Origin: Acidobacteriota bacterium
GTDB taxonomy: Bacteria > Acidobacteriota > Vicinamibacteria > Vicinamibacterales > CAVVIG01
Reading direction: 5' to 3'
Length of the DNA: 64,000 nucleotides
Assembly: GCA_020850715.1 (NCBI GenBank)
Contig: JADZED010000010.1
Span: 124,001-188,000 of the forward strand
Shown: piece by piece, positions 33,896-43,005 of the stretch
Numbering within the stretch: position 1 is the first letter of the stretch
Layout: each line of letters starts with the position of its first letter
Notes under the pieces: generated by a model
Database searches by the model: none
Told to the model about the DNA's origin: nothing
What the model saw: only the letters and a program-made list of their open reading frames with translations
Position numbers and translations under genes: made by a program

Positions 33896-34465
33896 CTACG
33901 GCGCCGCGGGTCCCAGCAGTCCCGCGATCTCGCGCTCGAAGGTGCTCTTCGAGGACAGTCCCGCGTGCTTCGCGCAGATCTTCGCGTCGCGGCTGATCAC
34001 GAACGTGGTCGGAAGGCCGAACAGCGGGCCGAATGCCTCTTCGACGTCGGTGCGATCGGTGCCGTCGAGCACCAGGTAGTTCATCTTCATCTGCTCGGCA
34101 AAGCTCTTCACGCGACTGAATTCGTCTTCGAGGACGATGCCGACGACCTGCAGGCCCTTCGGACCGTACTTCTCCTGGAATTCGACGAACCACGGGATCT
34201 CCACCTTGCAGGGCCCGCACCAGGTCGCCCAGAAATCCAGGAGGATGACCTTGTTCTTCAACGACGCGAGGTCGACACGCCGGCCTTCGAGATCCTTGAA
34301 CGTGAAGTTCAGGTTCGCCGGCCGCGCATCGGCCGGACACGCCTCGCCTCCAGACGTGAACGCGTCGGCGCGGCCGAAGGGCCATTCGAGGTCTGCGCTC
34401 AGTGTGAGGAACGACAGCGCGAGCGCCCCGGCGATCGCCAGCGTCCACCGCATCGTCATCGTCAT
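33896..34465 (-). CDS. TlpA/ResA-like thioredoxin-fold protein
   Basis: This 189-residue protein has an N-terminal signal or anchor (MTMTMRWTLAIAGALALSFL), then a thioredoxin fold with the WCGPC active site in LLDFWATWCGPCKVEIPWF and the cis-proline loop in GLPTTFVISRD. It should be a periplasmic thiol-disulphide reductase of the TlpA type. The ATG at 34465 is supported by GGAAGGAG five nt upstream. It lies 31 nt downstream of the anti-sigma factor, so it probably belongs to that operon and may respond to redox stress. Confidence 0.92.
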   Translation of the reverse strand: MTMTMRWTLAIAGALALSFLTLSADLEWPFGRADAFTSGGEACPADARPANLNFTFKDLEGRRVDLASLKNKVILLDFWATWCGPCKVEIPWFVEFQEKYGPKGLQVVGIVLEDEFSRVKSFAEQMKMNYLVLDGTDRTDVEEAFGPLFGLPTTFVISRDAKICAKHAGLSSKSTFEREIAGLLGPAAP

Positions 34466-34496
34466 CTTCTCCTTCCCCGCTCGCGCCCCGACGCCC

Positions 34497-35264
34497 TTAT
34501 CGAAGGGACGCATGGACGAACGACGCAATCCGCCGCATATCGTTGCGCGGCTCGCGCGAGATCATCACGAAGGTGCGATCGCCTTCCGACCAGATCGCGC
34601 ACTCGTGGCCGAGCACGCTGATCACGGCATCCTGCCGGATCGTATCGGGCAGCATGAACAGCGACACGGGCCGCCCGTGATACCGGTACATGATGTGCGC
34701 CGCGCGTCCTTCGCCGTACAGGCACGGCCGCGCACCAACCAGCTCGAGCCCGACCGCCTCGGGCTGCGGCGGCAGCCGGGCAGGCCAGCCGAAGCCGGCC
34801 GCCATCGAGCGCTCCACCGCCGTGCGGCTCTGGTGGGTGTCGAACACGTCATTGATCGCGAAGCACTTCACGTGATCGGCGGCGAGCTCGGCCGCCAGGA
34901 TGGTGGCCGAGCTCGCCGTGAGCTGATAGAGGAATGCGCCGGCAACCGCCACGACGAGGCTGGCAGCGAGCGCGAGCGGCACCAGACGGCGTTTCCAGCC
35001 CGTGGCGGGCGCCGGCACAGCGGACCAGGCGGCCGCTTCGGCAGCGCGCGCGCAGGCGTCCCGCAGCCCCGGCGGCGCGCAGTCGGCCGCGAGGGCGGAC
35101 CGACGCGCCTGGATGAGCGACCGCACGGCGCGCTCGGCGGCCACCCGCGCGCGGCAGGGATCGCAGCGCCGGAGGTGCTCCTCGACGGCCGGGCGCTCCC
35201 CGGAGGGAATCTCGCCGTCGACATAGGGCGTGAGCAGGAGATCAATCGATTCGCAGTTACGCAT
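34497..35264 (-). CDS. zinc-finger anti-sigma factor
   Basis: A 255-residue single-pass membrane protein. The first 40 residues form a zinc-binding anti-sigma domain with Cys4 and HLRRCDPC (His and two cysteines). A transmembrane helix spans about residues 93-113, and the rest (about 115-255) is a periplasmic sensor part with HECAIW and further cysteines. Its start overlaps the end of the sigma gene by 8 bp, the classical arrangement for an ECF sigma/anti-sigma pair. The zinc domain should hold the sigma factor at the membrane until a periplasmic or redox signal releases it. Confidence 0.9.
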   Translation of the reverse strand: MRNCESIDLLLTPYVDGEIPSGERPAVEEHLRRCDPCRARVAAERAVRSLIQARRSALAADCAPPGLRDACARAAEAAAWSAVPAPATGWKRRLVPLALAASLVVAVAGAFLYQLTASSATILAAELAADHVKCFAINDVFDTHQSRTAVERSMAAGFGWPARLPPQPEAVGLELVGARPCLYGEGRAAHIMYRYHGRPVSLFMLPDTIRQDAVISVLGHECAIWSEGDRTFVMISREPRNDMRRIASFVHASLR

Positions 35265-35883
35265 TGACTGGGCTGAGGTGATGGAGGCGGTCGAACAGCA
35301 TCCGGCGGCCCCGCGAAATCCGCGACATGACCGTCCCCGGCGGGATCGACAGCATCTCCGCGATTTCCGTGTACGTGAACTCCTCCACGTCGCGTAGCCA
35401 GACCGCCTCGCGATAGGCCTCGGGCAGGGCGTCGATCGCAGCCCGCAGGTCGGGGGCCAGAGCCTCCCGTATTAAGAGGGACTCCGGCGTCTCGAGGTTC
35501 CCGGCGGCCGGCGGCGGCGCGTCCATCGCGCGCTCGACGATGTCGCTGTCGGCCGTGACCGTCTCGCGCGCCCGATCGCGGACGCGGTTGCGGGCGGCAT
35601 TGTGGAGGATGGTGAACAACCAGGCCCTCAGATTCGAGCCGGGATCGAAGCGGGCCGACGCCCGGAACGCCCTCAACACCGTGTCCTGCACGAGGTCTTC
35701 GGCGTCGGCCTGGTTCCGCGTCAGGCGCAGCGCCGTGCGGTACAGGCTGTCGAGCTCCCCGAGCACGCCCGCCTCGAACGCCGCGGCGTGCGGCGAGGTC
35801 GGGCCCGCCGCCGCGGGGCCGGCCTTGCCGTCGTGCGGAGCGCGCGCGGCGGCGTCGGGTCGCGGAGCACGACGAATGCGCAT
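35257..35883 (-). CDS. ECF RNA polymerase sigma factor
   Basis: The 208-residue protein has sigma-70 region 2 (about 50-115: LYRTALRLTRNQADAEDLVQDTVLRAF) and region 4 (about 150-205: IDALPEAYREAVWLRDVEEFTYTEIAEML, PPGTVMSRISRGRRML), with no region 3, as in ECF factors. The ATG at 35883 is preferred over a frame open 340 nt further upstream because homology begins after it; the first 40 residues are Ala/Pro-rich. It leads a minus-strand group with its anti-sigma factor, a TlpA protein, a small protein and a desaturase, which are its likely targets. Confidence 0.92.
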   Translation of the reverse strand: MRIRRAPRPDAAARAPHDGKAGPAAAGPTSPHAAAFEAGVLGELDSLYRTALRLTRNQADAEDLVQDTVLRAFRASARFDPGSNLRAWLFTILHNAARNRVRDRARETVTADSDIVERAMDAPPPAAGNLETPESLLIREALAPDLRAAIDALPEAYREAVWLRDVEEFTYTEIAEMLSIPPGTVMSRISRGRRMLFDRLHHLSPVNA

Positions 35884-36206
35884 CAATCCGCGCGCGCTCA
35901 GAGGCGTAAACCCGCGCGCGCCCTCGTTTATTCCAGCCCGACCCGCCGCATTCCGCGGCGGAGGTTCAGCCGGATGACTTATCGCCGGCAGATGACGGTC
36001 GGCGCCGAATCCCGGGAACACTGCCGTCGCCATCATTCTGCCATCATCGGGGGAGCGCCGGCAGGGTGGGACGCCCCGGAGGGGCGGAAGCAGCTGTGCG
36101 GCGATCGCCTTCGCCCAGCCGGACCGCCGGCTCGCGGTTTGCAGGGCCGTGCGCGTACCAGTAAGATCGATGCCTCCTGTCACCACTTGCTGGGCGAGGG
36201 ATGTCC
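35884..36206. other. 323-nt divergent regulatory region between the ECF sigma operon and the protease/barrel gene
   Basis: No supported gene is present. A perfect 7-bp stem (35943-35949 with 35955-35961, five-base loop) lies about 60 nt upstream of the sigma ATG. On the minus strand GGAATAAACG (about 35923-35933) could belong to an autoregulated ECF promoter, but no firm -35/-10 pair can be shown. Confidence 0.4.
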
Positions 36207-39200
36207 ATGCCTGTCCGCTCACGTTCGCCCCGTGGCCGCTTCCTGCCGGCGTGGATCCTCGCGGGCGCCCTCGTCGCCGGCCAGGCCGGCGTCCAGGCGC
36301 AGACGCAGATGATCCCGTACTACGGGAAGAACAACATCCACTACGACACGTTCGACTGGCACATCTACACGACCGACCACTTCGAGATCTACTACTACCC
36401 GGAGCTCGAGAAACACCTGGAGCGTGTGGCAGGCTACGCCGAGAGCGCGTACCAGCAGGTGAGCGCCGACCTGAAGCACGATCTCTCCTTCAAGGTCCAG
36501 CTGATCCTCTTCAAGACCCACAGCGAGTTCGAGCAGCAGAACGTCGAGCCGAGCGCCGCGCAGGAGGGAGTCGGCGCGTTCGCCGAGCCGATCCGGCAGC
36601 GGATGCTGATGCCGATCGACGACCCGCCCGACCTGCTCTACGGGCTGATCGTCCACGAACTGACGCACCAGTTCGAGTTCGACATCATCCCGCAGCAGCT
36701 CATTCGCCGCGGCGTGCCGCTCTGGGTGAACGAGGGGCTCTCCGAGTACGAGCGAGGCCAGTGGGCGCCGATGGATCTCATGTCGATCCGCGACGCCGCG
36801 GTCGCCGATATCGTGCCGAAGATGAGCGAGACCGACGGCTACGGCGACTTCGGCAGCCCGCGCTTCGTGCCCTACAACCTCGGGCATGCGGTCTTCGAAT
36901 TCATCGAGGCGCGCTTCGGCAAGGAGGGCATCCGCCAGTTCATGTTCTCGCTGCGCAAGAGCGTCATCGGCGGCGGCGACGACGCGTACCAGGAAGCGTT
37001 CCAGATGAAGCCCGAGGAGTTCGATCAGGCGTTCGAGCGCTACCTGAAGGATCGCTTCAAGCCGTTCCGCGACAAGGAGCGCCCCGCCGACTACGGCCCG
37101 AACCTCGCGCCGAATGCCGAGAAGACCCACTATGCCGAGGCCTTCTCGATTGCGCCGTCGCCTTCTGGCGATCTGATCGCCGCGATGACGATCAACCGCA
37201 AGGATCAGGAGATCGACGTCGTCCTGCTGTCGGCGCAGGACGGCTCGATCGTCCGCAACCTGACCACCGGCTTCGACAAGGATCGCGGCTACGACCATAT
37301 CGTGCAGTACGGCGATCGTTTCGAGATGCCCTGGCTCGGCTGGTCGCCCAAGGGCGACCGGATCGCCTACTTCGTGCGGACCGAAAAGGAGCGCACGCTC
37401 ATCCTGCAGAACGTGCTCACCCGCGACATCGCGGTGCGCCTGCCGATGACGATGGTGGACGAGCCCGAGTCTCCCGCGTTCTCGCCCGACGGCTCGACGA
37501 TCGCGTTCAGCGCGCTGAGCGGCGGCATCGGCGACATCTTCCTCGTCGACCTGCAGACGCGCCAGGTCACCAACGTGACCAACGACGCATTCGCCGACAT
37601 GGGGCCGACCTACTCGCCCGACGGCAAGTACCTGGTGTATGCGTCGCGCGTGAGCGGCAACCAGAAGCTGTTCCGGATCGATCTCGCCACGAAGACCAAG
37701 ACGCAGCTCACCTTCGGCACCAACGACGAAACGGCCGCCAAGTTCGTCGACGACCACACGCTGGTCTTCGCGTCGACGGCGACCGATCCGGCCGTCCCGC
37801 TGGATCCGGATGTCGCGAAGAACGGCAACATCTACAACATCTGGACGCTCGACCTGAGCACGGCGGAACTGAAGCAGTACACCGACGTGCTCGGCGGCAA
37901 CTGGTCGCCGGTGGTGCTGGCGGACGGCCAGTCGGGCAGAATCGCGTTCATCTCCTACTACAAGGGGGAATTCGCGCTGCAGGCGATCGAGCGGAAGACG
38001 CCGCTGCACACGGCGGCGTCGGCCGATTTCGGCGCGCCCGGCCCGATCATCGACTTCCAGGCGCCGCTCCAGCACACGCTCATCCGGGAGAACGCGCGCC
38101 GCAAGAAGATGTTCGAGAAGATGTTTCTCGAGGGCCGCCCGCCGATCAACGTCGGCGTGACGAGCAACGGCGACATCCTCGGCGGCTCGCAGGTCTCGTT
38201 CGGCGACGTGCTCGGCGACAAGCAGTTCAACCTGCTCGCCGAGTCGATCCAGCAGTACCGCACGCTCGCGTTCTCCTACGTCAACCTCTCCCGGCGCTTC
38301 CAGTTCGCCGTGCAGGGCTACTCGCAGACCCGCTTCTTCTACGCGCTCGGCACCGGACTCTACTACGGCCTGCAGGACGCCGCCTTCATCTCGCGCGACA
38401 ACGCCGTGGCGACCCAGACCTCGCGCGGCGGCCTGGTGTTCGGGATCTACCCGGTGGATCGGTACCGGCGCCTCGAGCTCTCCGGCGGCATCATCAACAT
38501 CCAGGAGCAGTACAACAACCCCACGCTCGAGGAGCAGACGCGGCAGTATCAGCTCGATCGGTTCGGGCAGACCGTGTTCCGCAACGGCTCGCTCATGCCG
38601 CTCGGCGCGGCGTTCGTGCAGGAGACCACGGTGTTCCGCGAATTCGGCCCGCTGGCCGGCAACACGATGCGGGTCGCGTACAACGCGTCGCCGAACATCG
38701 GCGGCCTGCTCTCGCGCCAGACCTTCGACGCCGACCTCCGCCACTATCTCCGCCTGGGCGGCAGCGGCCTGCTCGCGACGCGCGTGCGCGGCTTCAAGAG
38801 CTTCGGCGCCTACCCCGACTTCCTCTATTTCGGCGGTAACTCCGAGATGCACGGCTACGATTATCTGGAATTCACCGGACAGAACGCCTTCTTCGCCAAC
38901 GCGGAGCTGCGGTTTCCGCTGATCGAGGCGATGCTCACGCCGCTCGGCGTGATGGGCGGCGTGCGGGGCGTGTTCTTCTTCAACGCCGGCGCCGGCTGGT
39001 TCGAGAACCAGGCGCGCTACAACCCGTGCGCCTCGGCGCCCGATCTGAACGACTCGTTCCATTTCGCCGCGCGCGCGGCGCAGTCGTGCACGCCGATCAT
39101 CGGCGTGCAGACCGACGCGTCAGGCCAGCCGATGCTCGACGCGAACGGAAGGACGATTCCGCTGACAGGCCCCCCGCAGCTCGTCTCGGGCTTCCGCCTG

Positions 39201-39386
39201 CAGGACGGCCGCGCCTCCTACGGCCTCGGCCTCGAGACCTTCGCGCTCGGCTTCCCGATCCATTTCGACTGGTCGTGGCGCACGCTCTTCAACAAGGCAT
39301 GGGAGGACGTCCTGTTCGCCACCCAGGGCGGGAGCGCCCGCTTCCGCGACCCGCGTTTCGCGGTCTGGATTGGCTACGACTTCTGA
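36207..39386 (+). CDS. metalloprotease-like / beta-propeller / outer-membrane barrel fusion protein
   Basis: A 1059-residue secreted protein (signal ending near VQAQ). Residues about 40-300 form a peptidase MA-like gluzincin domain with HELTHQFE and, further on, the glutamate of NEGLSEYERG. Residues about 310-610 are a TolB/WD40-like propeller with repeats such as FSPDGSTIAFSA and YSPDGKYLVYAS. The C-terminal part (about 640-1059) resembles a BamA/D15-type barrel ending in an aromatic residue. It would place a protease and propeller on one side of the outer membrane. The ATG at 36207 is used because GAGGG at 36196-36200 would touch the earlier ATG at 36201. Confidence 0.85.
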   Translation: MPVRSRSPRGRFLPAWILAGALVAGQAGVQAQTQMIPYYGKNNIHYDTFDWHIYTTDHFEIYYYPELEKHLERVAGYAESAYQQVSADLKHDLSFKVQLILFKTHSEFEQQNVEPSAAQEGVGAFAEPIRQRMLMPIDDPPDLLYGLIVHELTHQFEFDIIPQQLIRRGVPLWVNEGLSEYERGQWAPMDLMSIRDAAVADIVPKMSETDGYGDFGSPRFVPYNLGHAVFEFIEARFGKEGIRQFMFSLRKSVIGGGDDAYQEAFQMKPEEFDQAFERYLKDRFKPFRDKERPADYGPNLAPNAEKTHYAEAFSIAPSPSGDLIAAMTINRKDQEIDVVLLSAQDGSIVRNLTTGFDKDRGYDHIVQYGDRFEMPWLGWSPKGDRIAYFVRTEKERTLILQNVLTRDIAVRLPMTMVDEPESPAFSPDGSTIAFSALSGGIGDIFLVDLQTRQVTNVTNDAFADMGPTYSPDGKYLVYASRVSGNQKLFRIDLATKTKTQLTFGTNDETAAKFVDDHTLVFASTATDPAVPLDPDVAKNGNIYNIWTLDLSTAELKQYTDVLGGNWSPVVLADGQSGRIAFISYYKGEFALQAIERKTPLHTAASADFGAPGPIIDFQAPLQHTLIRENARRKKMFEKMFLEGRPPINVGVTSNGDILGGSQVSFGDVLGDKQFNLLAESIQQYRTLAFSYVNLSRRFQFAVQGYSQTRFFYALGTGLYYGLQDAAFISRDNAVATQTSRGGLVFGIYPVDRYRRLELSGGIINIQEQYNNPTLEEQTRQYQLDRFGQTVFRNGSLMPLGAAFVQETTVFREFGPLAGNTMRVAYNASPNIGGLLSRQTFDADLRHYLRLGGSGLLATRVRGFKSFGAYPDFLYFGGNSEMHGYDYLEFTGQNAFFANAELRFPLIEAMLTPLGVMGGVRGVFFFNAGAGWFENQARYNPCASAPDLNDSFHFAARAAQSCTPIIGVQTDASGQPMLDANGRTIPLTGPPQLVSGFRLQDGRASYGLGLETFALGFPIHFDWSWRTLFNKAWEDVLFATQGGSARFRDPRFAVWIGYDF

Positions 39387-39409
39387 CCGCAGACCCAGAC
39401 ACCGCTGCA

Positions 39410-39907
39410 ATGGACCTCGCGCCCAAGCACGCGTCCGAGTCGGCAACCGAAATGGTGCAGGTCGTGCTGCCCAACGACGCCAACCCGCTCGGCTACATCC
39501 TCGGCGGCACGGTCATGCACCTGATCGACATCGCCGGAGCGATCGCCTGCCACCGGCATGCGCGCAGCTCCCTGGTCACGGCCGCAGTCGACGACCTCCA
39601 GTTCCTCCACCCGATCAAGGTCGGCGACCTGATAATCCTGAAGGCGCGGGTGACCTGCGCCTTCACGACGTCGCTCGAAGCGCAGGTCGAGGTCTACTCC
39701 GAGGAGACGCTCACGGGCAGACGCCGGCTGACCAGCCGTGCGTACCTGACGTTTGTCGCGGTGACCGCCGATGGCGAACGGCGGCCGGTCCCGCCGCTCC
39801 TCCTGGAAACGGCCGAACAACGGCGCGTGTGCGAAGAGGCGCGCGCGCGCCGCGCCGTGCGGCTGGCGCGGAAGGAGGCGTCGCCGGCCGCTACGACACC
39901 GCCCTGA
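39410..39907 (+). CDS. acyl-CoA thioesterase (hotdog fold, YciA/BACH type)
   Basis: The 165-residue protein contains the hotdog signature PLGYILGGTVMHLIDIAGAIACHRHA with the catalytic aspartate, followed by AVDDLQFLHPIKVGDLI and YLTFVAV, as in YciA and brain-type acyl-CoA hydrolases. It hydrolyses acyl-CoA to free acid and CoA in the cytoplasm, usually as a hexamer or trimer of dimers. It starts 23 nt after the protease/barrel gene and may be cotranscribed. Its end overlaps the convergent aspartic-protease gene by 17 bp. Confidence 0.92.
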   Translation: MDLAPKHASESATEMVQVVLPNDANPLGYILGGTVMHLIDIAGAIACHRHARSSLVTAAVDDLQFLHPIKVGDLIILKARVTCAFTTSLEAQVEVYSEETLTGRRRLTSRAYLTFVAVTADGERRPVPPLLLETAEQRRVCEEARARRAVRLARKEASPAATTPP

Positions 39908-41420
39908 GCCGCAGGGTGCTGCGCTCGAGGTCGATGCCGACGCGGTACCTGCTCAGGAACTTGTGCCCCACGGTCCCGCCAAGCTGGAAGCCGAGCAGCG
40001 CGCTCGGCGCCGCGAGGTTCAGCACCACGACCGGGAAGTTGTTGTAGCGAATCGCCGAGAACGCGAGGTTCACGCCGGGCAGCAGGAAGGCATCGCGATC
40101 CCACCCCGACGTGCCGTACACCTTCAGCGCGATGCGGTTCTCCGGCGTGCTCTTCCCGATCGCCGAAGCGGTCGCCTGGCTGATCGAGATGACCTCGCCG
40201 CCCGTGTCGACCACGAAGTTGGTGTCGTGCACGCCGTCCAGCATCCCGTTGACCATCGCGAGCCGGCACAGCCGCAGCGGCAGCTCCGCATCGGACGGCT
40301 CGGGCGCGAGATGGCGGCCGAAGGTGAGCTGCCGGCGCGCGTAGTCGATTGTCATCGAGAATCCGAGCGCGAGCGGCGAGAGGCTCTCGGTCTCCTGGGT
40401 CGGCATGTCGCGCAGCGGCGGATTCTTGATCAGCACCGGCACGTTGCGCAGCTTCAGCTCGCCGATCTCGAGCGAATCGATGCGCGCCAGCTGCAGCCCC
40501 CGCAGCCCGACCTCGCCCACGCCGGCGCTCAAGGTATAGGTGACCGGCTGGACGTTCAGGCGCTGCGCCGTGAACCTCGTGATCACGGTGTTCTCGGAAC
40601 CGGTGTCGACGATGAAGTCCTGCGCCGCCGCATCGTTGACCTTGGCGCGCACGACCATCTTGTCGTTGACCAGGCGGAAGCCGATCGTGTAGTTCACCTG
40701 ATCGGCGCCGGGCTCCATGTCGAAGGGCACGCGTTCGCCGAACGATCGCAGGAACCGGATCTCGGCGCGCGACCAGTCGGCCTTCGCGCTCCGATCCTTG
40801 TTCGGCAGCAGGTTCGTGTAGTTGGTATAGGCGGCGGCCGCCTCCTCGAACCGGTGCATGCGCTCGTAGATCATCCCGACGGTGTGGTGGATCTCCATGT
40901 CGCGCGGCGCCAGCCGCAGCGCTTCCCGGGCCTCGGCGAGCGCCGCGTCGAGGCGGCTCTGCGCCGCCAGCGACTTCGCGATGCCGTGGTGCGCCCGCGC
41001 GAGCTCCGGATCGGCGTCGAGCGCCTCGTGGTACTTCGCCTCGGCCTGCTCGAAGTGTCCCGACGCCCAGAGCGCGTCGGCGGCCAGCGCCCGCGCCTCG
41101 GCGCTCGACGGCTCGGCCGCCAGCAGCACCGCCGCTTCCCGGCGCGCGAGCTCGAATTCCGCCGTCCGCAGCGCCATCTGGATGACGCCGACGCGGGCGC
41201 GCCGCACCTGGGTGCCGTCGGCTTGCTGGAGCGCCAGGCGATACGCCTCGAGCGCGCCGGCGTAGCCGCCCTCATCGTGCAGCATCTGGGCGAGCTGGAG
41301 CTGCACTTCCGCCCCGACCGACGACTGTGGGGCGGTGGCCTCGGCGTGGATGATGAACGAGGCCGCCGCGATGAGCGCCGGGACGACCAGGATCCGGGCG
41401 CCTCGCTGCACGTGTGTCAC
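39891..41420 (-). CDS. TPR / double retropepsin-like aspartic protease
   Basis: A 509-residue protein with a signal peptide or N-terminal anchor, a TPR region (about 40-210, e.g. AEAKYHEALDADPELARAHHGIAKSLA) and a C-terminal half with two aspartic protease motifs, VDTGSEN near residue 270 and VDTGGEV near residue 410. Two DTG halves in one chain would form an internal retropepsin-like dimer, like pepsin. It is probably periplasmic. The order TPR then protease suggests a binding module that recruits a partner. Its stop region overlaps the thioesterase end by 17 bp. Substrate unknown. Confidence 0.87.
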   Translation of the reverse strand: MTHVQRGARILVVPALIAAASFIIHAEATAPQSSVGAEVQLQLAQMLHDEGGYAGALEAYRLALQQADGTQVRRARVGVIQMALRTAEFELARREAAVLLAAEPSSAEARALAADALWASGHFEQAEAKYHEALDADPELARAHHGIAKSLAAQSRLDAALAEAREALRLAPRDMEIHHTVGMIYERMHRFEEAAAAYTNYTNLLPNKDRSAKADWSRAEIRFLRSFGERVPFDMEPGADQVNYTIGFRLVNDKMVVRAKVNDAAAQDFIVDTGSENTVITRFTAQRLNVQPVTYTLSAGVGEVGLRGLQLARIDSLEIGELKLRNVPVLIKNPPLRDMPTQETESLSPLALGFSMTIDYARRQLTFGRHLAPEPSDAELPLRLCRLAMVNGMLDGVHDTNFVVDTGGEVISISQATASAIGKSTPENRIALKVYGTSGWDRDAFLLPGVNLAFSAIRYNNFPVVVLNLAAPSALLGFQLGGTVGHKFLSRYRVGIDLERSTLRLRAVS

Positions 41421-41595
41421 GACTTCCTCCCCGGGACAAGGACGGATGCCGAACGCGCTCGAGAAGAATCGGGGCCGGACCTCGAAGAAGTGACAGCCGC
41501 CGTCGCGGCGCGCCCGGAGCCCGGACGGGAGTGTACCTGCGCCCCGGCGTTTCGCAAACCGAAATCTTCGCGGCTGGGCCGGCGGAACGACGCGC

Positions 41596-41620
41596 CCGGC
41601 CGCTCGGGAGAACGGCCCGG
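41596..41620 (-). terminator. stem-loop after nuoI
   Basis: Bases around 41596-41602 pair with 41613-41620 with one bulged base and a 10-nt loop, starting about eight nt after the nuoI stop codon on the minus strand. The rest of the 208-nt gap to the aspartic protease gene shows nothing further. Confidence 0.4.
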
Positions 41621-41628
41621 AAGGCGGG

Positions 41629-42099
41629 TCAGCGCGTGTACTGCTCGATGTCGACGCCGTCGTACATCTGGTCGACCCGCATGATCTGCGCGTCGCGCCC
41701 GTAGGTCCCGAGCTCGTAGTCTTCGCTCATCACCAGCGCCTTGATCGGCTTGGTCGGACAGACCTCGGCGCAGAGCCCGCAAAAGCTGCACCGCGACAGG
41801 TTGAAGTCGAAATAGTCGAGAATCTTGATCTTCTGCCCCGGCTCGCGGTGTCCGCCCAGCGAGATCAGATCGTCGGGGCACGCCTTCGCGCACTGATCGC
41901 ACACGATGCAGGTCTGGGCGCCGGTGCCCGGCTCGGTCTGCAGGCGCAGGACGCCGCGGAAGCGCGGAGCCGTGGGGCGCCGCTCGGCCGGGTACTGGAA
42001 CGTGAACGCCGGCTGCGGCGTGTACTTGAGGGTGACCCACATGCCCTTCAGCAGATCGACCAGGAAGATCGTCTTGAAGAAGCGGACGATGGCGCTCAT
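41629..42099 (-). CDS. nuoI: NADH-quinone oxidoreductase subunit I
   Basis: A 156-residue protein with two [4Fe-4S] motifs, [12 protein letters not shown] and [12 protein letters not shown], in the spacing of complex I subunit NuoI, which carries clusters N6a and N6b in the peripheral arm. The N-terminal amphipathic part ([20 protein letters not shown]) matches NuoI as well. Its ATG overlaps the nuoB stop by four bases. Only nuoB and nuoI are here; the membrane subunits and other peripheral subunits of complex I are not in the window. Confidence 0.94.
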   Translation of the reverse strand: MSAIVRFFKTIFLVDLLKGMWVTLKYTPQPAFTFQYPAERRPTAPRFRGVLRLQTEPGTGAQTCIVCDQCAKACPDDLISLGGHREPGQKIKILDYFDFNLSRCSFCGLCAEVCPTKPIKALVMSEDYELGTYGRDAQIMRVDQMYDGVDIEQYTR

Positions 42100-42632
42100 G
42101 CCCGTTCACCGATGACGGTCGGCTCGGAATGGCCGGAGATGATGACGCGCTCCCTGCGCAGCACGGTGCCCTCCTTGCGGATCTTGTCCTGCAGGCGCAT
42201 CAGGCCGTACAACAGCGCTTCGGGACGCGGCGGGCAGCCCGAGACGTACACGTCGACCGGGACCACCTTGTCGACCCCCTGCAGCACGCTGTAGGTCGGA
42301 AACGGACCGCCAGCATTGGAGCAGCTGCCCATCGAGATCACCCACTTGGGCTCGGGCATCTGATCGTACAGCCGCCGGAGCACCGGTGCCATCTTCTTGG
42401 TGACCGTGCCGGCGACGATCATCAGGTCCGACTGGCGCGGCGAGGCGCGGAAGACCTCCGCGCCGAACCGCGCGATGTCGAATCGCGAGGCCGAGGCGGC
42501 CATCATCTCGATCGCGCAGCAGGCGAGGCCGAAGCCCATCGGCCAGATCGACGACTCGCGCGCCCAGTTCAGCACCCGATCGATGCTCGTGGTGATGAAG
42601 TTGTCTTCGAACTTGTGATCGATCAGGCCCAT
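42096..42632 (-). CDS. nuoB: NADH-quinone oxidoreductase subunit B
   Basis: The 178-residue protein has the NuoB/PSST signature: tandem cysteines 38-39 in [11 protein letters not shown], a cysteine in [11 protein letters not shown] and one in [13 protein letters not shown], together ligating cluster N2, the last electron carrier before quinone. The start ATG is preceded by AAAGGA. The C-terminus runs slightly beyond the usual end and overlaps nuoI by four bases. It follows the ferredoxin gene by 54 nt. Separation of nuoB and nuoI from the rest of the nuo genes is unusual. Confidence 0.95.
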   Translation of the reverse strand: MGLIDHKFEDNFITTSIDRVLNWARESSIWPMGFGLACCAIEMMAASASRFDIARFGAEVFRASPRQSDLMIVAGTVTKKMAPVLRRLYDQMPEPKWVISMGSCSNAGGPFPTYSVLQGVDKVVPVDVYVSGCPPRPEALLYGLMRLQDKIRKEGTVLRRERVIISGHSEPTVIGERA

Positions 42633-42686
42633 GACGTGGTCCTTTGTCCGCGGTGGGGTCCCCGATCCGCATGTCCGCGATCGGCG

Positions 42687-42959
<273 letters not shown>

Positions 42960-43005
42960 CGATATCTTCATGATACCCCGCCGTACAATCCGGAGCACGA
43001 CGCCC

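Noticed and set aside
36219-39062. A 947-codon minus-strand frame opposite the protease/propeller/barrel gene
   Set aside because: The plus-strand protein has a signal peptide, HELTH motif and propeller repeats; the antisense frame has none of these.
41629-42632. NuoB and NuoI as subunits of a membrane-bound hydrogenase
   Set aside because: NuoB has the full N2 ligand set and NuoI the complex I N-terminus; no large or small hydrogenase subunit or maturation gene is present.
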